DNA of 64,000 nt from positions 62,001 to 126,000 of the forward strand of contig NZ_JASHIU010000008.1 in the NCBI RefSeq assembly GCF_030733545.1. Direction: 5' to 3'. Below are positions 35,892 to 46,393 of the stretch, piece by piece. Position 1 is the first letter of the stretch; each line of letters starts with the position of its first letter. The notes under the pieces were generated by a model. That model saw nothing but the letters and a program-made list of their open reading frames with translations. It searched no databases and was not told the origin of the DNA. A program made the position numbers and the translations under genes. Source of the stretch: Oceanicaulis sp. MMSF_3324 (GTDB taxonomy: Bacteria > Pseudomonadota > Alphaproteobacteria > Caulobacterales > Maricaulaceae).

Positions 35892-37298
35892 CTACACCTT
35901 GTAGTACAGGTCAAACTCGACCGGGTGCGGGTGATGTTCGATGCGCGTGACTTCTTCCATCTTCAGATCGATGTAGGCGTCGATCTGATCGTCATCCATC
36001 ACGCCGCCCTTCTTGAGGAAGTCGCGGTCAGCGTCGAGCGATTCGAGCGCCTGGCGCAGGGACGAACAGACGGTCGGGATGTCCTTGAGCTCTTCAGCCG
36101 GCAGGTCATAGAGGTCCTTGTCCATGGCGTCGCCCGGATGGATCTGGTTCTCGATACCATCAAGACCGGCCATCAGCAGTGATGCAAAGGTCAGGTACGG
36201 GTTGCCGGCCGGATCCGGGAAGCGGGTCTCAAGACGCTTGCCCTTGGCGGAGGGCACGTGCGGAATGCGGATCGACGCAGACCGGTTGCGCGCCGAGTAG
36301 GCGAGCAGGACCGGCGCTTCAAAGCCCGGCACCAGACGCTTGTAGGAGTTGGTCGACGCGTTCGCGAAGGCGTTGATCGCACGAGCGTGCTTGATGATGC
36401 CGCCAATATAGTAAAGGCAGGTGTCCGACAGGCCCGCATACTTGTCGCCTGCGAACAGCGGATTGCCGTCTTTCCAGATCGACTGGTGCACGTGCATGCC
36501 CGAGCCGTTGTCGGCATAGACCGGCTTGGGCATGAAGGTCGCGGTCTTGCCATAGGCGGCGGCGACATTGTGCACGATGTACTTATAGGTCTGCATGCGG
36601 TCGGCCATCTCGGTGAGGGTGGAGAATTTCATCCCCAGCTCGTGTTGAGACGGCGCCACTTCGTGGTGGTGCTTTTCAGGCTGCAGGCCGAGCTCTTTCA
36701 TCACCGACAGCATTTCAGAGCGCATGTCCTGAAGTGAATCGATCGGCGGCACCGGGAAATAGCCGCCTTTGGGGCCCGGACGGTGGGCGAGGTTGCCGCC
36801 TTCCATCTTGGCGCCGGAATTATAGGGGCCTTCCTCGGAATCAAGCGCGTAGAAGGTGTTGTTCTGCGCGGTCGACCAGCGCACGTCATCAAAGATGAAG
36901 AATTCGGCTTCGGGGCCGAAGAACGCCTTGTCGCCAATGCCCGAGGCGGCGAGGAAGTTCTCGGCTTTCTTCGCCGTGGTGCGCGGATCGCGGTTATAGG
37001 CTTCGCCGCTGTCCGGCTCGAGAATGTCGCAGACGATCGACAGCGTGGTTTGCTGGAAGAACGGGTCGACGGCCGCCGTGTTCAGATCCGGCATCAGGAC
37101 CATGTCGGACTCGTTGATGGCTTTCCAGCCGGCGATGGACGAACCATCGAACATGGAGCCTTCTTCGAAGAAATCTTCATCGACCATGTCCACGTCAAAC
37201 GTGACGTGTTGCAGCTTGCCGCGAGGGTCTGTGAAGCGCAGGTCGACGAACTCGACGTCTTCATCCTTGATTTGTTTGAGGATCTTGTCTGCAGACAT
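35892..37298 (-). CDS. glnA: Glutamine synthetase type I
   Basis: Cytoplasmic dodecamer that makes glutamine from glutamate, ammonia and ATP, the main nitrogen-assimilation step. The 468-residue length equals the enterobacterial enzyme. It shows [10 protein letters not shown], the [13 protein letters not shown] substrate loop, [10 protein letters not shown] metal ligands, the ATP-binding [36 protein letters not shown] and the adenylylation site [10 protein letters not shown] (Tyr near residue 397). It should therefore be regulated by GlnE. It follows glnB by about 56 bases, a classic glnBA operon. Confidence 0.98.
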   Translation of the reverse strand: MSADKILKQIKDEDVEFVDLRFTDPRGKLQHVTFDVDMVDEDFFEEGSMFDGSSIAGWKAINESDMVLMPDLNTAAVDPFFQQTTLSIVCDILEPDSGEAYNRDPRTTAKKAENFLAASGIGDKAFFGPEAEFFIFDDVRWSTAQNNTFYALDSEEGPYNSGAKMEGGNLAHRPGPKGGYFPVPPIDSLQDMRSEMLSVMKELGLQPEKHHHEVAPSQHELGMKFSTLTEMADRMQTYKYIVHNVAAAYGKTATFMPKPVYADNGSGMHVHQSIWKDGNPLFAGDKYAGLSDTCLYYIGGIIKHARAINAFANASTNSYKRLVPGFEAPVLLAYSARNRSASIRIPHVPSAKGKRLETRFPDPAGNPYLTFASLLMAGLDGIENQIHPGDAMDKDLYDLPAEELKDIPTVCSSLRQALESLDADRDFLKKGGVMDDDQIDAYIDLKMEEVTRIEHHPHPVEFDLYYKV

Positions 37299-37354
37299 GG
37301 TCGTATCCTTAGTTGCTGACTGTGGGTGCTGGCGGACGGTTGGAAACTGTGTGC

Positions 37355-37720
<366 letters not shown>

Positions 37721-37840
37721 CTAAAGAACACGGTCTGCATCGCAAGTCATCGTGTCGCGGCGCAGATGCGCAAAAACGCGAATGTTTCATTTGTGAGCGC
37801 GGATGCTCGATTGTAGAGCAAATATCAGGAGCCGGGCGGA

Positions 37841-39373
37841 ATGACCGAGCAACCCCACGCCATATTGACGGTTTCAGCCATGGCGAAAGCTGATGCCTTC
37901 GCCATTGAACAGGGTGTTTCGGGCTGGCGTCTGATGCAGATGGCGGGTCGCCAGGCGGCGCAGGCCATCATGGACAGATGGGCGCCGCGCCCGACCGTTG
38001 TCCTGTGTGGACCGGGCAATAATGGAGGCGATGGCTGGGTCATTGCCACGTCCTTGAGTTCGGCGGGATGGCCCGTGGAAGTCTGTTCGCTCGCTACTCC
38101 ATCAGAGCTGCAAGGAGATGCGCGCAGGGCGTCTGAAAGATGGGGAGGCGAGGTCCGGACGCTTGGAGCATGCGATCTCAGCGGCTTTGGGCTGGTTGTG
38201 GATGCTCTGTTTGGAGCCGGGCTCAATCGACCGCTGGAAGGTGAGGCGGCGCGTCTGGCCCGAGACAGCCAGTCTCATGACGGGGTTTGCGTTGCGATTG
38301 ATACGCCGAGCGGCCTGTCCGGTGATCTGACGCCCATGGATGGCCCTGTCTTCCGGTCTGATCTGACAGTGACGTTTCACCGCTACAAACAAGCCCATCT
38401 TCTCTCGCCCGCGCGCGCTCAATGCGGGGAGGTGGTGCTGTGTGACATAGGAATACCAGAGGGATGGTCTGAAGCCGCGCCGTCCTGTGCGACAGTGAAC
38501 CACCCAGATTTGTGGCCCATACCTGGCGCAGACGTGCAAACAGATGCGCACAAGCACAGCCGGGGTCGACTTTGCGTACTGGCCGGCGGATATGGCGCCA
38601 CGGGCGCGGCGCGGCTGGCGGCTCGGGCTGGACAGATTGGCGGCGCCGGCTTCGTAACTTTGCTGTCGGGGCAGGGGGCGCTGAATGAAATCGCCTCTGC
38701 TTCAGACAGCCTGGTCGCGCGATCGTATGAGTCCGCTGAGGACTTCGCAGACGTGCTCGGGGCGCACCGCGCCAGCGCCGCCGTGATGGGGCCGGGCGCT
38801 GGCGTCAATGACAGGCTCAAGGCCAAGGTGCGATCGGCGCTGTGCCAAGAGATCCCGCTGGTGCTGGACGCCGACGCCTTGAGCGTCTTCGAGGACGAGC
38901 CGGAGGCGCTCTTTGAGGGCTTGCATGACCAATGCGTGCTGACGCCTCACGCAGGGGAGTTCGCACGCCTGTTCCCGGACCTGACGGGGGAGGCGACTGA
39001 CGCCACCAAGATCGAGAGGGCTCGCCAGGCCGCCATGCGAAGCGGCGCGGTTATCGTCTTCAAGGGCGCGGACACTGTCATCGCCGCACCTGATGGTGAT
39101 GTGCGGGTCAATGTTCATGCCAGTCCGCGTCTTGCGACAGCGGGCACGGGCGATGTGCTGGCGGGGCTGATCGGCGCATTCCTCGCGCAGGGTGAAAGCG
39201 CGTATGACGCCGCATCCGCAGCGGTCTATGTCCACGGGGACGCAGGGCGGCGTCTGGGTGTGGGGAGCAGTGTGGATACGGTGCTGGCGCAATTGCCCCA
39301 CGCGCTTGATTGCGTCGCCAGCCAGCAATTGCGCAAAGCGGCTCTGCGCAGATTGATGCGTGCGCCGGTGTAG
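37841..39373 (+). CDS. nnr: Bifunctional NAD(P)H-hydrate epimerase / ADP-dependent dehydratase
   Basis: Repairs damaged hydrated NAD(P)H in the cytoplasm. The 510-residue protein fuses the YjeF N-terminal epimerase (about 1-215; VLCGPGNNGGDGWVIA, VDALFGAGLNRPLEG) with the ribokinase-like dehydratase (about 230-500; AAVMGPGAGVN, DADALSVF, LTPHAGEFARLF, KGADTVIAAPDG, ATAGTGDVLAGLIGAFLAQG with the catalytic Asp). Transcribed divergently from glnB. A short inverted repeat TGCTC-N7-GAGCA (37804-37820) lies before the start. Confidence 0.95.
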   Translation: MTEQPHAILTVSAMAKADAFAIEQGVSGWRLMQMAGRQAAQAIMDRWAPRPTVVLCGPGNNGGDGWVIATSLSSAGWPVEVCSLATPSELQGDARRASERWGGEVRTLGACDLSGFGLVVDALFGAGLNRPLEGEAARLARDSQSHDGVCVAIDTPSGLSGDLTPMDGPVFRSDLTVTFHRYKQAHLLSPARAQCGEVVLCDIGIPEGWSEAAPSCATVNHPDLWPIPGADVQTDAHKHSRGRLCVLAGGYGATGAARLAARAGQIGGAGFVTLLSGQGALNEIASASDSLVARSYESAEDFADVLGAHRASAAVMGPGAGVNDRLKAKVRSALCQEIPLVLDADALSVFEDEPEALFEGLHDQCVLTPHAGEFARLFPDLTGEATDATKIERARQAAMRSGAVIVFKGADTVIAAPDGDVRVNVHASPRLATAGTGDVLAGLIGAFLAQGESAYDAASAAVYVHGDAGRRLGVGSSVDTVLAQLPHALDCVASQQLRKAALRRLMRAPV

Positions 39374-39440
39374 CAAGCGGACCCGCAGACGCGTATAGCT
39401 CACCTACCTGTCCACCCAACCAGATAGATCCATCATCGCC

Positions 39441-41711
39441 ATGTCCGAAAAAGAAAAGTTCTCCTCGACCGACGTTGACGCGCTGGAGTTTCACCGCGCG
39501 AGCCCGCCGGGCAAGGTGGCGATGCTCCCGACCAAGCCGATGGCGACTCAACGCGATCTGGCCTTGGCGTATTCGCCAGGCGTGGCGGCGCCGGTGCGCG
39601 CCATCGCCGAGAACCCCGACGCTGTCTACGACTATACGTCCAAGGGCAATACCGTGGCTGTCGTCTCGAACGGCACGGCGATCCTGGGACTCGGCAATCT
39701 GGGCGCTGCGGCCTCCAAGCCGGTGATGGAAGGCAAGGCGGTCCTGTTCAAGCGCTTCGCCGATATTGATGGCTTTGATCTCGAGATCAATTACACCGAC
39801 CCGGACAAGTTCGTGGATTGCGTCGCCGGCTTCGGCGACAGCTTTGGCGGGATCAATCTTGAAGACATCAAGAGCCCGGAATGCTTCGAGATCGAGGCGC
39901 GCTTGCGCGATAAGCTCGATATTCCTGTGTTCCACGACGACCAGCATGGCACCGCCATCATCGCTGCTGCCGGTCTGATCAATGCCTGCCATCTGACCGA
40001 TCGCAAGTTCGAGGACGTCAAGCTGGTGCTCTGTGGCGCCGGGGCGGCCGGGCTGTCGGTTCTGGAGCTGGTCAAGTCGCTGGGCGTCCAGCATGACAAT
40101 GTCACGGTCGTGGATGTGAACGGCGTGGTCCATACGGGCCGCAATGACCTTCATGACCGACTGGCCCAGCATGCGCGCGAGACCGATCTGCGCACGCTCA
40201 AGGAAGCCATGGTCGACGCCGATATTTTCCTGGGGCTGTCCGCCGGCGGGATTGTGAGCCAGGACATGGTGAAATCCATGGCGGCTGACCCGATCCTGTT
40301 CGCCATGGCCAACCCCACACCGGAAATCATGCCCGATGAGGTGCGTGCGGCGCGGTCAGACGCGATCATCGCCACGGGCCGCTCTGATTTCCCCAATCAG
40401 GTCAATAATGTCCTGGGCTTTCCTTATATTTTCCGCGGCGCGCTGGATGTGCGGGCGCGGACGATCAATGAGGAGATGAAGCTGGCGGCCGCCCGGGCGC
40501 TGGCCGATCTGGCGCGCCAGGACGTGCCCGATGAAGTGTCCACCGCAAACAAGTCCGATGGCGGTTTGCGCTTTGGCCGCGATTACATCATTCCGTCGCC
40601 CTTCGATCCGCGCCTGATCAGCTTCGTGCCGCCCTATGTGGCGCGTGCGGCTATCGAGACGGGCGTGGCGCGCATTCCGATCGAGGATGAAGAGAAGTAC
40701 CGCCAGTCCCTGGCGCGTCGTCTGGATCCCACCGCAGCGCTGCAACAGCGCGTCACACAGGCGATTTCGGGGTCGAACAAGCGCATCGTCTTCGCCGAGG
40801 GGGAAGAGCCGTCAGTGATCCGCGCCGCCTTCGCCTTCCAGTCCCAGGGGCTGGGTCAGGCCGTACTGGTGGCGCGCGAAGAGGTGGCCAAGGCGAACAT
40901 GCGGTCTCTGGGGCTGCCCGATGACGTTCTGGAGATCCAGAACGCCCGCTTGTCCGACCGCAATGCCGATTATGCGGACTGGCTGTACAAGCGCTTGCAA
41001 CGCCGGGGTTATCTGCGCCGCGACGTTCAGCGTCTTGTGAATAACGACCGGAATGTCTTTTCCGCTTGCATGCTTAAGTTCGAGGATGCGGACGGCATGG
41101 TGACCGGCGTGACGCGCCACTTCACCAATACGATGAGTGATATCCGCCTTGTGCTCGATCCGGCGCCTGGCGGCCGGGTGATCGGCCTGACCGTGGCGCT
41201 GGCGCGGGGCAAGATGCTGGTGATCGCCGATACCAATGTGACCGAATTCCCGGACTCCGATGGTCTGGCGGACATCGCTGTGGGGGCCGCCCATGCCGCG
41301 CGCCGTCTGGGGCTCGATCCGCGCGTGGCCTTCATGAGCTATTCCACGTTCGGCAACCCGCCCGGCGAACGGACCACCAAGGTCCAGAGCGCCGTATCGC
41401 GTCTGGACGAGCTGGATCTCGATTTCGAGTATGAAGGCGAAATGGCCGTCGATATTGCGCTCGATCCCAACCATCGCGAGCGCTATCCCTTCTCGCGCCT
41501 CTCGGATGCCGCCAATGTGCTGGTCATGCCGGCGGTGCACTCCGCCTCCATCGCAGCCCGACTGCTCAAGTCAGCAGGCGGCGCGACGGTGATCGAAGGG
41601 CTTCTGATCGGCCTTGAGAAATCCGTGCAGGTCGCCCGGGTCGGCTCGAACGTCTCCGACATCGTCAACCTGGCCGGACTGGCGGCGTATGATCTGAACC
41701 AGCATTCCTGA
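39441..41711 (+). CDS. maeB: NADP-dependent malic enzyme with phosphotransacetylase-like C-terminal domain
   Basis: Oxidative decarboxylation of malate to pyruvate with NADP. The 756-residue protein has the malic enzyme domain at residues 1-430 ([76 protein letters not shown]). A phosphate acetyl/butyryl-transferase-like domain follows at about 440-756 ([33 protein letters not shown]), usually regulatory in this fusion. Typical MaeB length. A terminator follows. Confidence 0.96.
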   Translation: MSEKEKFSSTDVDALEFHRASPPGKVAMLPTKPMATQRDLALAYSPGVAAPVRAIAENPDAVYDYTSKGNTVAVVSNGTAILGLGNLGAAASKPVMEGKAVLFKRFADIDGFDLEINYTDPDKFVDCVAGFGDSFGGINLEDIKSPECFEIEARLRDKLDIPVFHDDQHGTAIIAAAGLINACHLTDRKFEDVKLVLCGAGAAGLSVLELVKSLGVQHDNVTVVDVNGVVHTGRNDLHDRLAQHARETDLRTLKEAMVDADIFLGLSAGGIVSQDMVKSMAADPILFAMANPTPEIMPDEVRAARSDAIIATGRSDFPNQVNNVLGFPYIFRGALDVRARTINEEMKLAAARALADLARQDVPDEVSTANKSDGGLRFGRDYIIPSPFDPRLISFVPPYVARAAIETGVARIPIEDEEKYRQSLARRLDPTAALQQRVTQAISGSNKRIVFAEGEEPSVIRAAFAFQSQGLGQAVLVAREEVAKANMRSLGLPDDVLEIQNARLSDRNADYADWLYKRLQRRGYLRRDVQRLVNNDRNVFSACMLKFEDADGMVTGVTRHFTNTMSDIRLVLDPAPGGRVIGLTVALARGKMLVIADTNVTEFPDSDGLADIAVGAAHAARRLGLDPRVAFMSYSTFGNPPGERTTKVQSAVSRLDELDLDFEYEGEMAVDIALDPNHRERYPFSRLSDAANVLVMPAVHSASIAARLLKSAGGATVIEGLLIGLEKSVQVARVGSNVSDIVNLAGLAAYDLNQHS

Positions 41712-41777
41712 CGGCTGAGGAAACCCGCCGGTCAGTTTTCGACAATCACGAATAGACGTTTTCCAGTCCAGCCATGG

Positions 41778-41821
41778 AACAGCGCCGGAGGGCATCCTAC
41801 CTTTGGCGCTGTTTGATTTTT
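41778..41821 (+). terminator. Rho-independent terminator after maeB
   Basis: AACAGCGCC, 18-base loop, GGCGCTGTT followed by TGATTTTT. Confidence 0.75.
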
Positions 41822-41843
41822 CCGACTTCAAGAAAGCGTTCTC

Positions 41844-43208
41844 ATGGCCTCCACCCGCGCCTCGAACGATCTGACCCAGGGGTCGGTCTTCCGTCACATC
41901 ATGCGCCTGGTCGCGCCGATGAGCTTCGGCATACTGGCCATGATGCTGGTGGGCGTGATTGACGCCTACTGGGTCGGGCGCCTGGGCACCGATCAGCAAG
42001 CCGCCGTCCAGTTCGTCTTTCCGGTCTCGATGCTGGTGATGAGCATTTCCATCGGTCTGGGCGCTGGCGCCGTCTCGGTGGTGGCGCGCGCTGCCGGCCG
42101 GGGCGACGGAGAATCCACCAAACGCGTGGCGACAGATGCGCTCAGCCTGTCCTTCATCGTGGTGCTGATTGTCAGCCTGATCGGCATTCCCCTGATCGGG
42201 CCGGTCTTCCGGGCCATGGGCGCCACCGATCAGATGATGCCCTATGTGCGCGAATACATGACGATCTGGTTCGCCGGGGCGGTCTTCATGGTCGGCCCCA
42301 TGGTGGCCAGCAATCTGTTGCGCGCCATGGGCGACGCCATCGTGCCCAGCGTGATCATGATCATCGCGGCCTTCATCAACATGATCCTCGATCCGATCCT
42401 GATCTTTGGCCTGGGGCCCATACCCGCGCTTGAGGTAACCGGCGCGGCGCTGGCGACCCTGATTGCGAACATGGCGGTGTTCCTGATCGCGCTGGGCGTT
42501 CTGGTGTTTCGCGAGAAACTGCTCGATTTCAGCTGGCCCGGTTTTGATACCTTGTTCTGGAACTGGCGCGAAATCGCCCGCATCGGTGCGCCGGCATCGG
42601 GATCGAACATGATCGGGCCGCTCGCCAACACCATGGTGTTCGCCGCCATGGCGCCTTTTGGAGAGCCTGCGGTCGCCGGCCTGGGCGTGGGCATGCGGGT
42701 CGAAGCGCTGGCCCTGATCCCGCTGTTCGCGTTGTCGGGCTCAATCGGACCGATTACGGGACAGAATGGCGGCGCGGGTCTTGATCACCGGGTGCGTGAG
42801 GCATTCTTGAAATCCTTCCTGTTCTGCGCCGGCTGGGGGCTAGCGATGGCGGTGCTGCTGTTCGGGCTAAGCCGTTTTCTCGCTCCGGTCTTTCTGCCCT
42901 CAGCTGACGGCCAGGCCATTGCCAGCAGCTATTGGGCGATCGCTCCGTTCTCCATGGCCGGGTATGGCGTGGCGATGGCGGCGGCGGCCGGGTTCAATGG
43001 TCTGGGCCGCCCTCTGATCGGCGTGGCGTGCAATGCCTTCCGCGGGCTCGCGCTGATCATTCCCCTGGCCTGGTTGGGCAACTGGCTGGGCGGGGCGACA
43101 GGCGTGATCTGGGGCCTGTTCGCGGCCAACTTGATCGCCGGTGTGGTGATTGCGTTCCTGGTCCTGAAGTTTGCGCCTCTGACCGCCGAGGACGGCCGCA
43201 AGCGCTAG
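41844..43208 (+). CDS. MATE family efflux transporter
   Basis: Inner-membrane multidrug/toxic-compound exporter of 454 residues with twelve predicted helices in two homologous halves (first half starting RLVAPMSFGILAMMLVGVIDAYWVGRLG, second at about residue 240, IARIGAPASGSNM). Coupling is probably to Na+ or H+. The substrate is not readable from sequence. It starts about 20 bases after the maeB terminator, so it probably has its own promoter. Confidence 0.9.
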   Translation: MASTRASNDLTQGSVFRHIMRLVAPMSFGILAMMLVGVIDAYWVGRLGTDQQAAVQFVFPVSMLVMSISIGLGAGAVSVVARAAGRGDGESTKRVATDALSLSFIVVLIVSLIGIPLIGPVFRAMGATDQMMPYVREYMTIWFAGAVFMVGPMVASNLLRAMGDAIVPSVIMIIAAFINMILDPILIFGLGPIPALEVTGAALATLIANMAVFLIALGVLVFREKLLDFSWPGFDTLFWNWREIARIGAPASGSNMIGPLANTMVFAAMAPFGEPAVAGLGVGMRVEALALIPLFALSGSIGPITGQNGGAGLDHRVREAFLKSFLFCAGWGLAMAVLLFGLSRFLAPVFLPSADGQAIASSYWAIAPFSMAGYGVAMAAAAGFNGLGRPLIGVACNAFRGLALIIPLAWLGNWLGGATGVIWGLFAANLIAGVVIAFLVLKFAPLTAEDGRKR

Positions 43209-43214
43209 GTCCGC

Positions 43215-44087
43215 TCAGGCCGTCACGTCCAGACCCGCTGGAGCGGACAATTCCCCGCGCTCGATCATCTTGATCTGAAGGCGGACGCCGATCAGCTCGT
43301 CCTGAACGTCACGGGTGTAATCGGTGACGTCCTCATCAAGCGTCTTGAGCGCCTTGTCGAGCGTTTCAAAAGCGCTGTCACGCGCCTTGTCGCGCTCCAG
43401 GAAAGCGGACTGGATCCTGGCGGTTTCGAACAATTCCTTGATCTTGCGCTTGAGCCCGTCAACTGACTGGACAAACGCTTCATCACCCATCAGCGCGCCG
43501 AGGCGCGCCTCAAGATCATCGAGCGACGCGCGCGCCGGTTCAGGTGCGGATGCTGGACCAGCCATGGGGTCGGTCGCGCGAGCGGCTTCTTCAGCCTCTA
43601 CCTCTGCGGCGACAGTCGTCGCGTCCTGCTCCGAGTCGGTCTCAGCTGAAAGCGCGTCGTCTGCTGGGGCTGTCCGCGTTTCAGAAGGCGCTGGGGCCGC
43701 CGCCGGGGCGGTCAGGCCAGCGCCGCCGACCGTCTGCATGTCTCCGCCCGCCTCTTTATAGGCCTTGAGCGCGGATTTGAGCTCCTTGACCAGATGCCGG
43801 AGGGCTTTGGCCATTTCCTTGGGGTTCTGGGCGTACAGCTCCTTGATGAGTTTGAGCTGTTCCCGAACGGCCTCGACCCGTTGGCGGGCCCGGTTGCGTG
43901 TGGCTTGCCGGTTCTCCTCCGGCGCCCGCTTCATGGCTTCAAGTGCTGCGCTAAGGCGGTCTTCAACCTCGCTTGTCGGCTTGTCGCCAAGAGAAGACGT
44001 GAGAAGCGACGCACGCTTGTTTGCGCCCGACGCCACAGCGCCAGCGTTATAGAGTGTCGAGACATAAGAGGCGCTTACTGCGGCCAT
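43215..44087 (-). CDS. Coiled-coil protein of unknown function
   Basis: A 290-residue protein I cannot place. No signal peptide or membrane segment is evident. Residues 50-120 are a Lys/Glu/Arg-rich helix (NRARQRVEAVREQLKLIKELYAQNPKEMAKALRHLVKELKS-like) likely forming a coiled coil. Residues 120-190 are Ala/Pro/Glu low complexity, and residues 195-280 are a second helical region (LEARLGALMGDEAFVQSVDGLKRKIKELFETARIQ). The N-terminus MAAVSASYVSTLYNAGAVAS has a hydrophobic-Ala start. It stands between convergent neighbours. Confidence 0.65.
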   Translation of the reverse strand: MAAVSASYVSTLYNAGAVASGANKRASLLTSSLGDKPTSEVEDRLSAALEAMKRAPEENRQATRNRARQRVEAVREQLKLIKELYAQNPKEMAKALRHLVKELKSALKAYKEAGGDMQTVGGAGLTAPAAAPAPSETRTAPADDALSAETDSEQDATTVAAEVEAEEAARATDPMAGPASAPEPARASLDDLEARLGALMGDEAFVQSVDGLKRKIKELFETARIQSAFLERDKARDSAFETLDKALKTLDEDVTDYTRDVQDELIGVRLQIKMIERGELSAPAGLDVTA

Positions 44088-44149
44088 GCGGACTCCATTC
44101 TGGAACCGTTACCCTGGCGCAAAGGGTTTAAAAGTCCGCTAGCGGCGCT

Positions 44150-44776
44150 TTATCGCCGTATCAGGACCACGGCCAGCTCGGCCTTGTCGTTCAGGCCGGG
44201 ATGCGGGTAGACGCGCGGTTCGCTTTCAGGCCAGATCCAGCGCGTATCCGGAAACAGGGCTGTCATGGCCTCAAGGCTGCATCCGTATGGCGGCCCGCCC
44301 CATTTGTCTTTCTGCATGAACAACGCCAACAGTCCGCCGCCAGGCTTCAGGCTGGCATGCGCCATGGCTTCATAATCCTCCCGGCGCTTGGGATGGATGG
44401 CGCACAGGAAGGTCTGCTCGTAGATCGCATCAAAACCGGTCTCCGGGCGCCAGGCGAGGGCGTCTGTCTCAATGGCGCGCGCTTTCACCTTTTCTGATTG
44501 GAAACGCTCCAGCTGCCAGCGGATGGCGCTGGGGGCGATATCGGTTGCGGTCACTTCAAGCCCTTGTCGCGCCAGGAAAGCGGGCTCCTCACTGCGCCCG
44601 CATCCGGGCATCAGGACGCTTTGGCCGCTCTTGAGCACGTCCGCGTTGACCCAGTCGATTGCTGCAGGGTGCACGTCGTGGCGCTCCCAGGGCGCATCCT
44701 CAGCTTGAAACCGCGCTTCCCAATCCATGCCGCTGCGATCTTCAGAACGGGGCGTGTCGGGTTCGGAATGGGTCAT
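44150..44776 (-). CDS. TPMT-like SAM-dependent methyltransferase
   Basis: A 208-residue class I methyltransferase from ATG 44776 (MTHSEPDTP), with an AAGGCGAG site upstream; a longer start would lack one. The SAM motif is LMPGCGRSEEPAFLARQG (motif I, about residue 55), followed by VTATDIAPSAI. The TPMT family features WEARFQAEDAPWERHDVHPA and DAIYEQTFLCAIHPKRREDY are present. TPMT-family bacterial enzymes methylate thiols, selenium or tellurium compounds; the substrate here is unknown. Confidence 0.84.
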   Translation of the reverse strand: MTHSEPDTPRSEDRSGMDWEARFQAEDAPWERHDVHPAAIDWVNADVLKSGQSVLMPGCGRSEEPAFLARQGLEVTATDIAPSAIRWQLERFQSEKVKARAIETDALAWRPETGFDAIYEQTFLCAIHPKRREDYEAMAHASLKPGGGLLALFMQKDKWGGPPYGCSLEAMTALFPDTRWIWPESEPRVYPHPGLNDKAELAVVLIRR

Positions 44777-44883
44777 GATCAGCTCGCCTTGCATATGCAA
44801 GCCTTCATGATGGCGCGCCGGAGCGTTTCGTCCACACCTCTGCGCAGAAGGCACTCAGCCTAGCCCTGAACGGCATAGCCTGA

Positions 44884-44912
44884 TTGACCTTGGCTTGCGC
44901 CTGACGCTAATT
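44884..44912 (+). promoter_or_regulatory. Probable tRNA-Leu promoter
   Basis: TTGACC, 17-base spacer, CTAATT, about 20 bases before the mature tRNA 5' end; a reasonable sigma-70-type pair. Confidence 0.5.
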
Positions 44913-44931
44913 CTGCCACCTGCCTTCTCGT

Positions 44932-45016
<85 letters not shown>

Positions 45017-45031
45017 TTATACCTGATCTTC

Positions 45032-45048
45032 AAGCCCGTCCGGGCTTT
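45032..45048 (+). terminator. Short stem-loop after tRNA-Leu
   Basis: AAGCCCG-TC-CGGGCTT followed by TCG; short loop and weak T-tract. No other feature is supported in 45049-45238. Confidence 0.4.
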
Positions 45049-45238
45049 CGCTCCTCGCTGTCGCTGCGGGCGGCTGTTCGCCTTGCGAACCGTTCCGGTT
45101 CGAGATTGGTCTGCTTGTGCGCAACCATTTCTCTCATGACCCCCGCACTCCGATCGGTCGATCATTGTAGCGTAGTAGGCGCGCGGTTGCGTGCGCCAGC
45201 CTATCGGGCACGGTTTTCCTGAGTTGCACCCAGATACA

Positions 45239-45277
45239 ATTCGGGCGCTGGAATGGGGAGTGTTCCAGCGCCCGAAT
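45239..45277 (-). terminator. Terminator of the PRC-barrel/yqaE operon
   Basis: Fifteen-base perfect inverted repeat (ATTCGGGCGCTGGAA and its complement) around a nine-base loop, twelve bases after the yqaE stop. On the minus strand it is followed by TGTAT rather than a long T-tract. Confidence 0.7.
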
Positions 45278-45289
45278 GCGGTTTATGGC

Positions 45290-45481
45290 CTAGCGGCGGG
45301 TGGCGATGATCCAGACGGCGTGGATGATGCCCGGCACATACCCGAACAGGGTCAGAAGAATGTTGAGCCAGAAATGAAGGCCCAGGCCGACCTGGAAGAA
45401 CACCCCGAGCGGGGGCAGCAGGATGGCCAGCAGAATGCGAAGCACATCACCACCGGTCGCGGTTGCTTGTTGCGAACTCAT
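45290..45481 (-). CDS. yqaE: YqaE/Pmp3 family small stress membrane protein
   Basis: 63-residue membrane peptide of the UPF0057/Pmp3 family with two hydrophobic helices (ILLAILLPPLGVFFQVGLG and WLNILLTLFGYVPGIIHAVWII). It has the family signature of an LPP-containing first helix followed by GxxxxFWLNILLTLxGYxPGIIHA. Family members respond to salt or membrane stress. It follows the PRC-barrel gene by 23 bases, so it probably shares that gene's EcfG promoter at 46249. Confidence 0.9.
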   Translation of the reverse strand: MSSQQATATGGDVLRILLAILLPPLGVFFQVGLGLHFWLNILLTLFGYVPGIIHAVWIIATRR

Positions 45482-45504
45482 AATCGTCTCCTTTACTCAA
45501 AAAT

Positions 45505-46212
45505 TTACGAGGCTGACGCGGCGCTCAGGAAGAGGGCGGTATCCCGTCCGGCCAACGCATCCAGTTGGGCGTCATTGACATTGGCGGCGACCGTCCAGCC
45601 GTCTGGCTGGTCATGATCGAACTGGAGCGTGCTCACGGGGAGACGTCCCTCAAGCGTGTCAAACGCCGCCCATCCTTGAGATTCAAAATGAACGGCCATC
45701 ACAGCTCCGCCCACGCTGATCTCGACATCTCCAACCGCAATCGCTTCTGAAGATGCGCTGACGGAGATGGGCGTGCCCATCATGGCGTTCACGGATCGAG
45801 CGTTGTCATATTCACTCGCCCAACCCAGCCCGATTGGACGATAGCCAGCCCCTTGACTGAGCAATTCGAAATCGGTGCTGTCAAAGTCCGCGCGCAATGT
45901 TTGGCGACCGGGTCCGCCAGCGCGATAGACCAGATCGGCAGCAATGGCCGCGTCTCCACTCAGAAAGTGGGGGTTGTTCACCACCACAGCCTGGAGATTG
46001 CCGGTCTCATCGAGCAAAAGGTCCTTGATCTGGACCTGGCCGTCCTCAAGCATCAAACGTGAGGACAGAAGGGTAGACGCCATATAATAGGTCTTTCCAT
46101 CGGCTGTTTGCTGAACGAATTGGGTCTCGCTCGCCGGGGGCGTCTGCGTGAAGGCGCCTGCCGATAGTCCGGCCAACGCTGCAGCTGCAGTCAGGATCAT
46201 GGCGGTCTTCAT
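45505..46212 (-). CDS. Exported PRC-barrel-like protein, EcfG-controlled
   Basis: 235 residues with a Sec signal (MKTAMILTAAAALAGLSAGAFTQ). Two PRC-barrel-like beta units follow (about 45-100, YYMASTLLSSRLMLEDGQVQIKDLLLDETGNLQAVVVN; and about 150-190, VGDVEISVGGAVMAVHFES). Related in style to the 51732-52457 protein. PRC-barrels mediate protein or small-ligand contacts; a role in the periplasm under stress is inferred from the promoter. Forms an operon with yqaE. Confidence 0.78.
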   Translation of the reverse strand: MKTAMILTAAAALAGLSAGAFTQTPPASETQFVQQTADGKTYYMASTLLSSRLMLEDGQVQIKDLLLDETGNLQAVVVNNPHFLSGDAAIAADLVYRAGGPGRQTLRADFDSTDFELLSQGAGYRPIGLGWASEYDNARSVNAMMGTPISVSASSEAIAVGDVEISVGGAVMAVHFESQGWAAFDTLEGRLPVSTLQFDHDQPDGWTVAANVNDAQLDALAGRDTALFLSAASAS

Positions 46213-46248
46213 CGGTCAGGCCTCCTTCGCTGTCAGGCTTGCCAATAA

Positions 46249-46273
46249 AACGTTCCCCAAGCTGACCGGTTCC
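46249..46273 (-). promoter_or_regulatory. EcfG (general stress sigma) promoter for the PRC-barrel/yqaE operon
   Basis: On the minus strand GGAAC, 16 bases, CGTT: an exact match to the EcfG/SigT consensus of alphaproteobacteria, ending 37 bases before the ATG at 46212. Confidence 0.88.
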
Positions 46274-46393
46274 CGTTTTGGGTGAAATGCCTGTGAGAAA
46301 AAAAGTTGGCGGCCTCGAAAAAGGCCAAAGGCCGCCGATAGTTAGAGTCGGCGACTTCGCAGGGTAATCATTTGAAATTCAAGGGCGGTGGGC

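Noticed and set aside
44104-44116. GGAACCGTT before the coiled-coil gene
   Set aside because: The two elements are adjacent without the 16-17 base spacer.
45081-45100. GTTCC in the tRNA downstream region as a possible EcfG box
   Set aside because: No AACG at the required distance.
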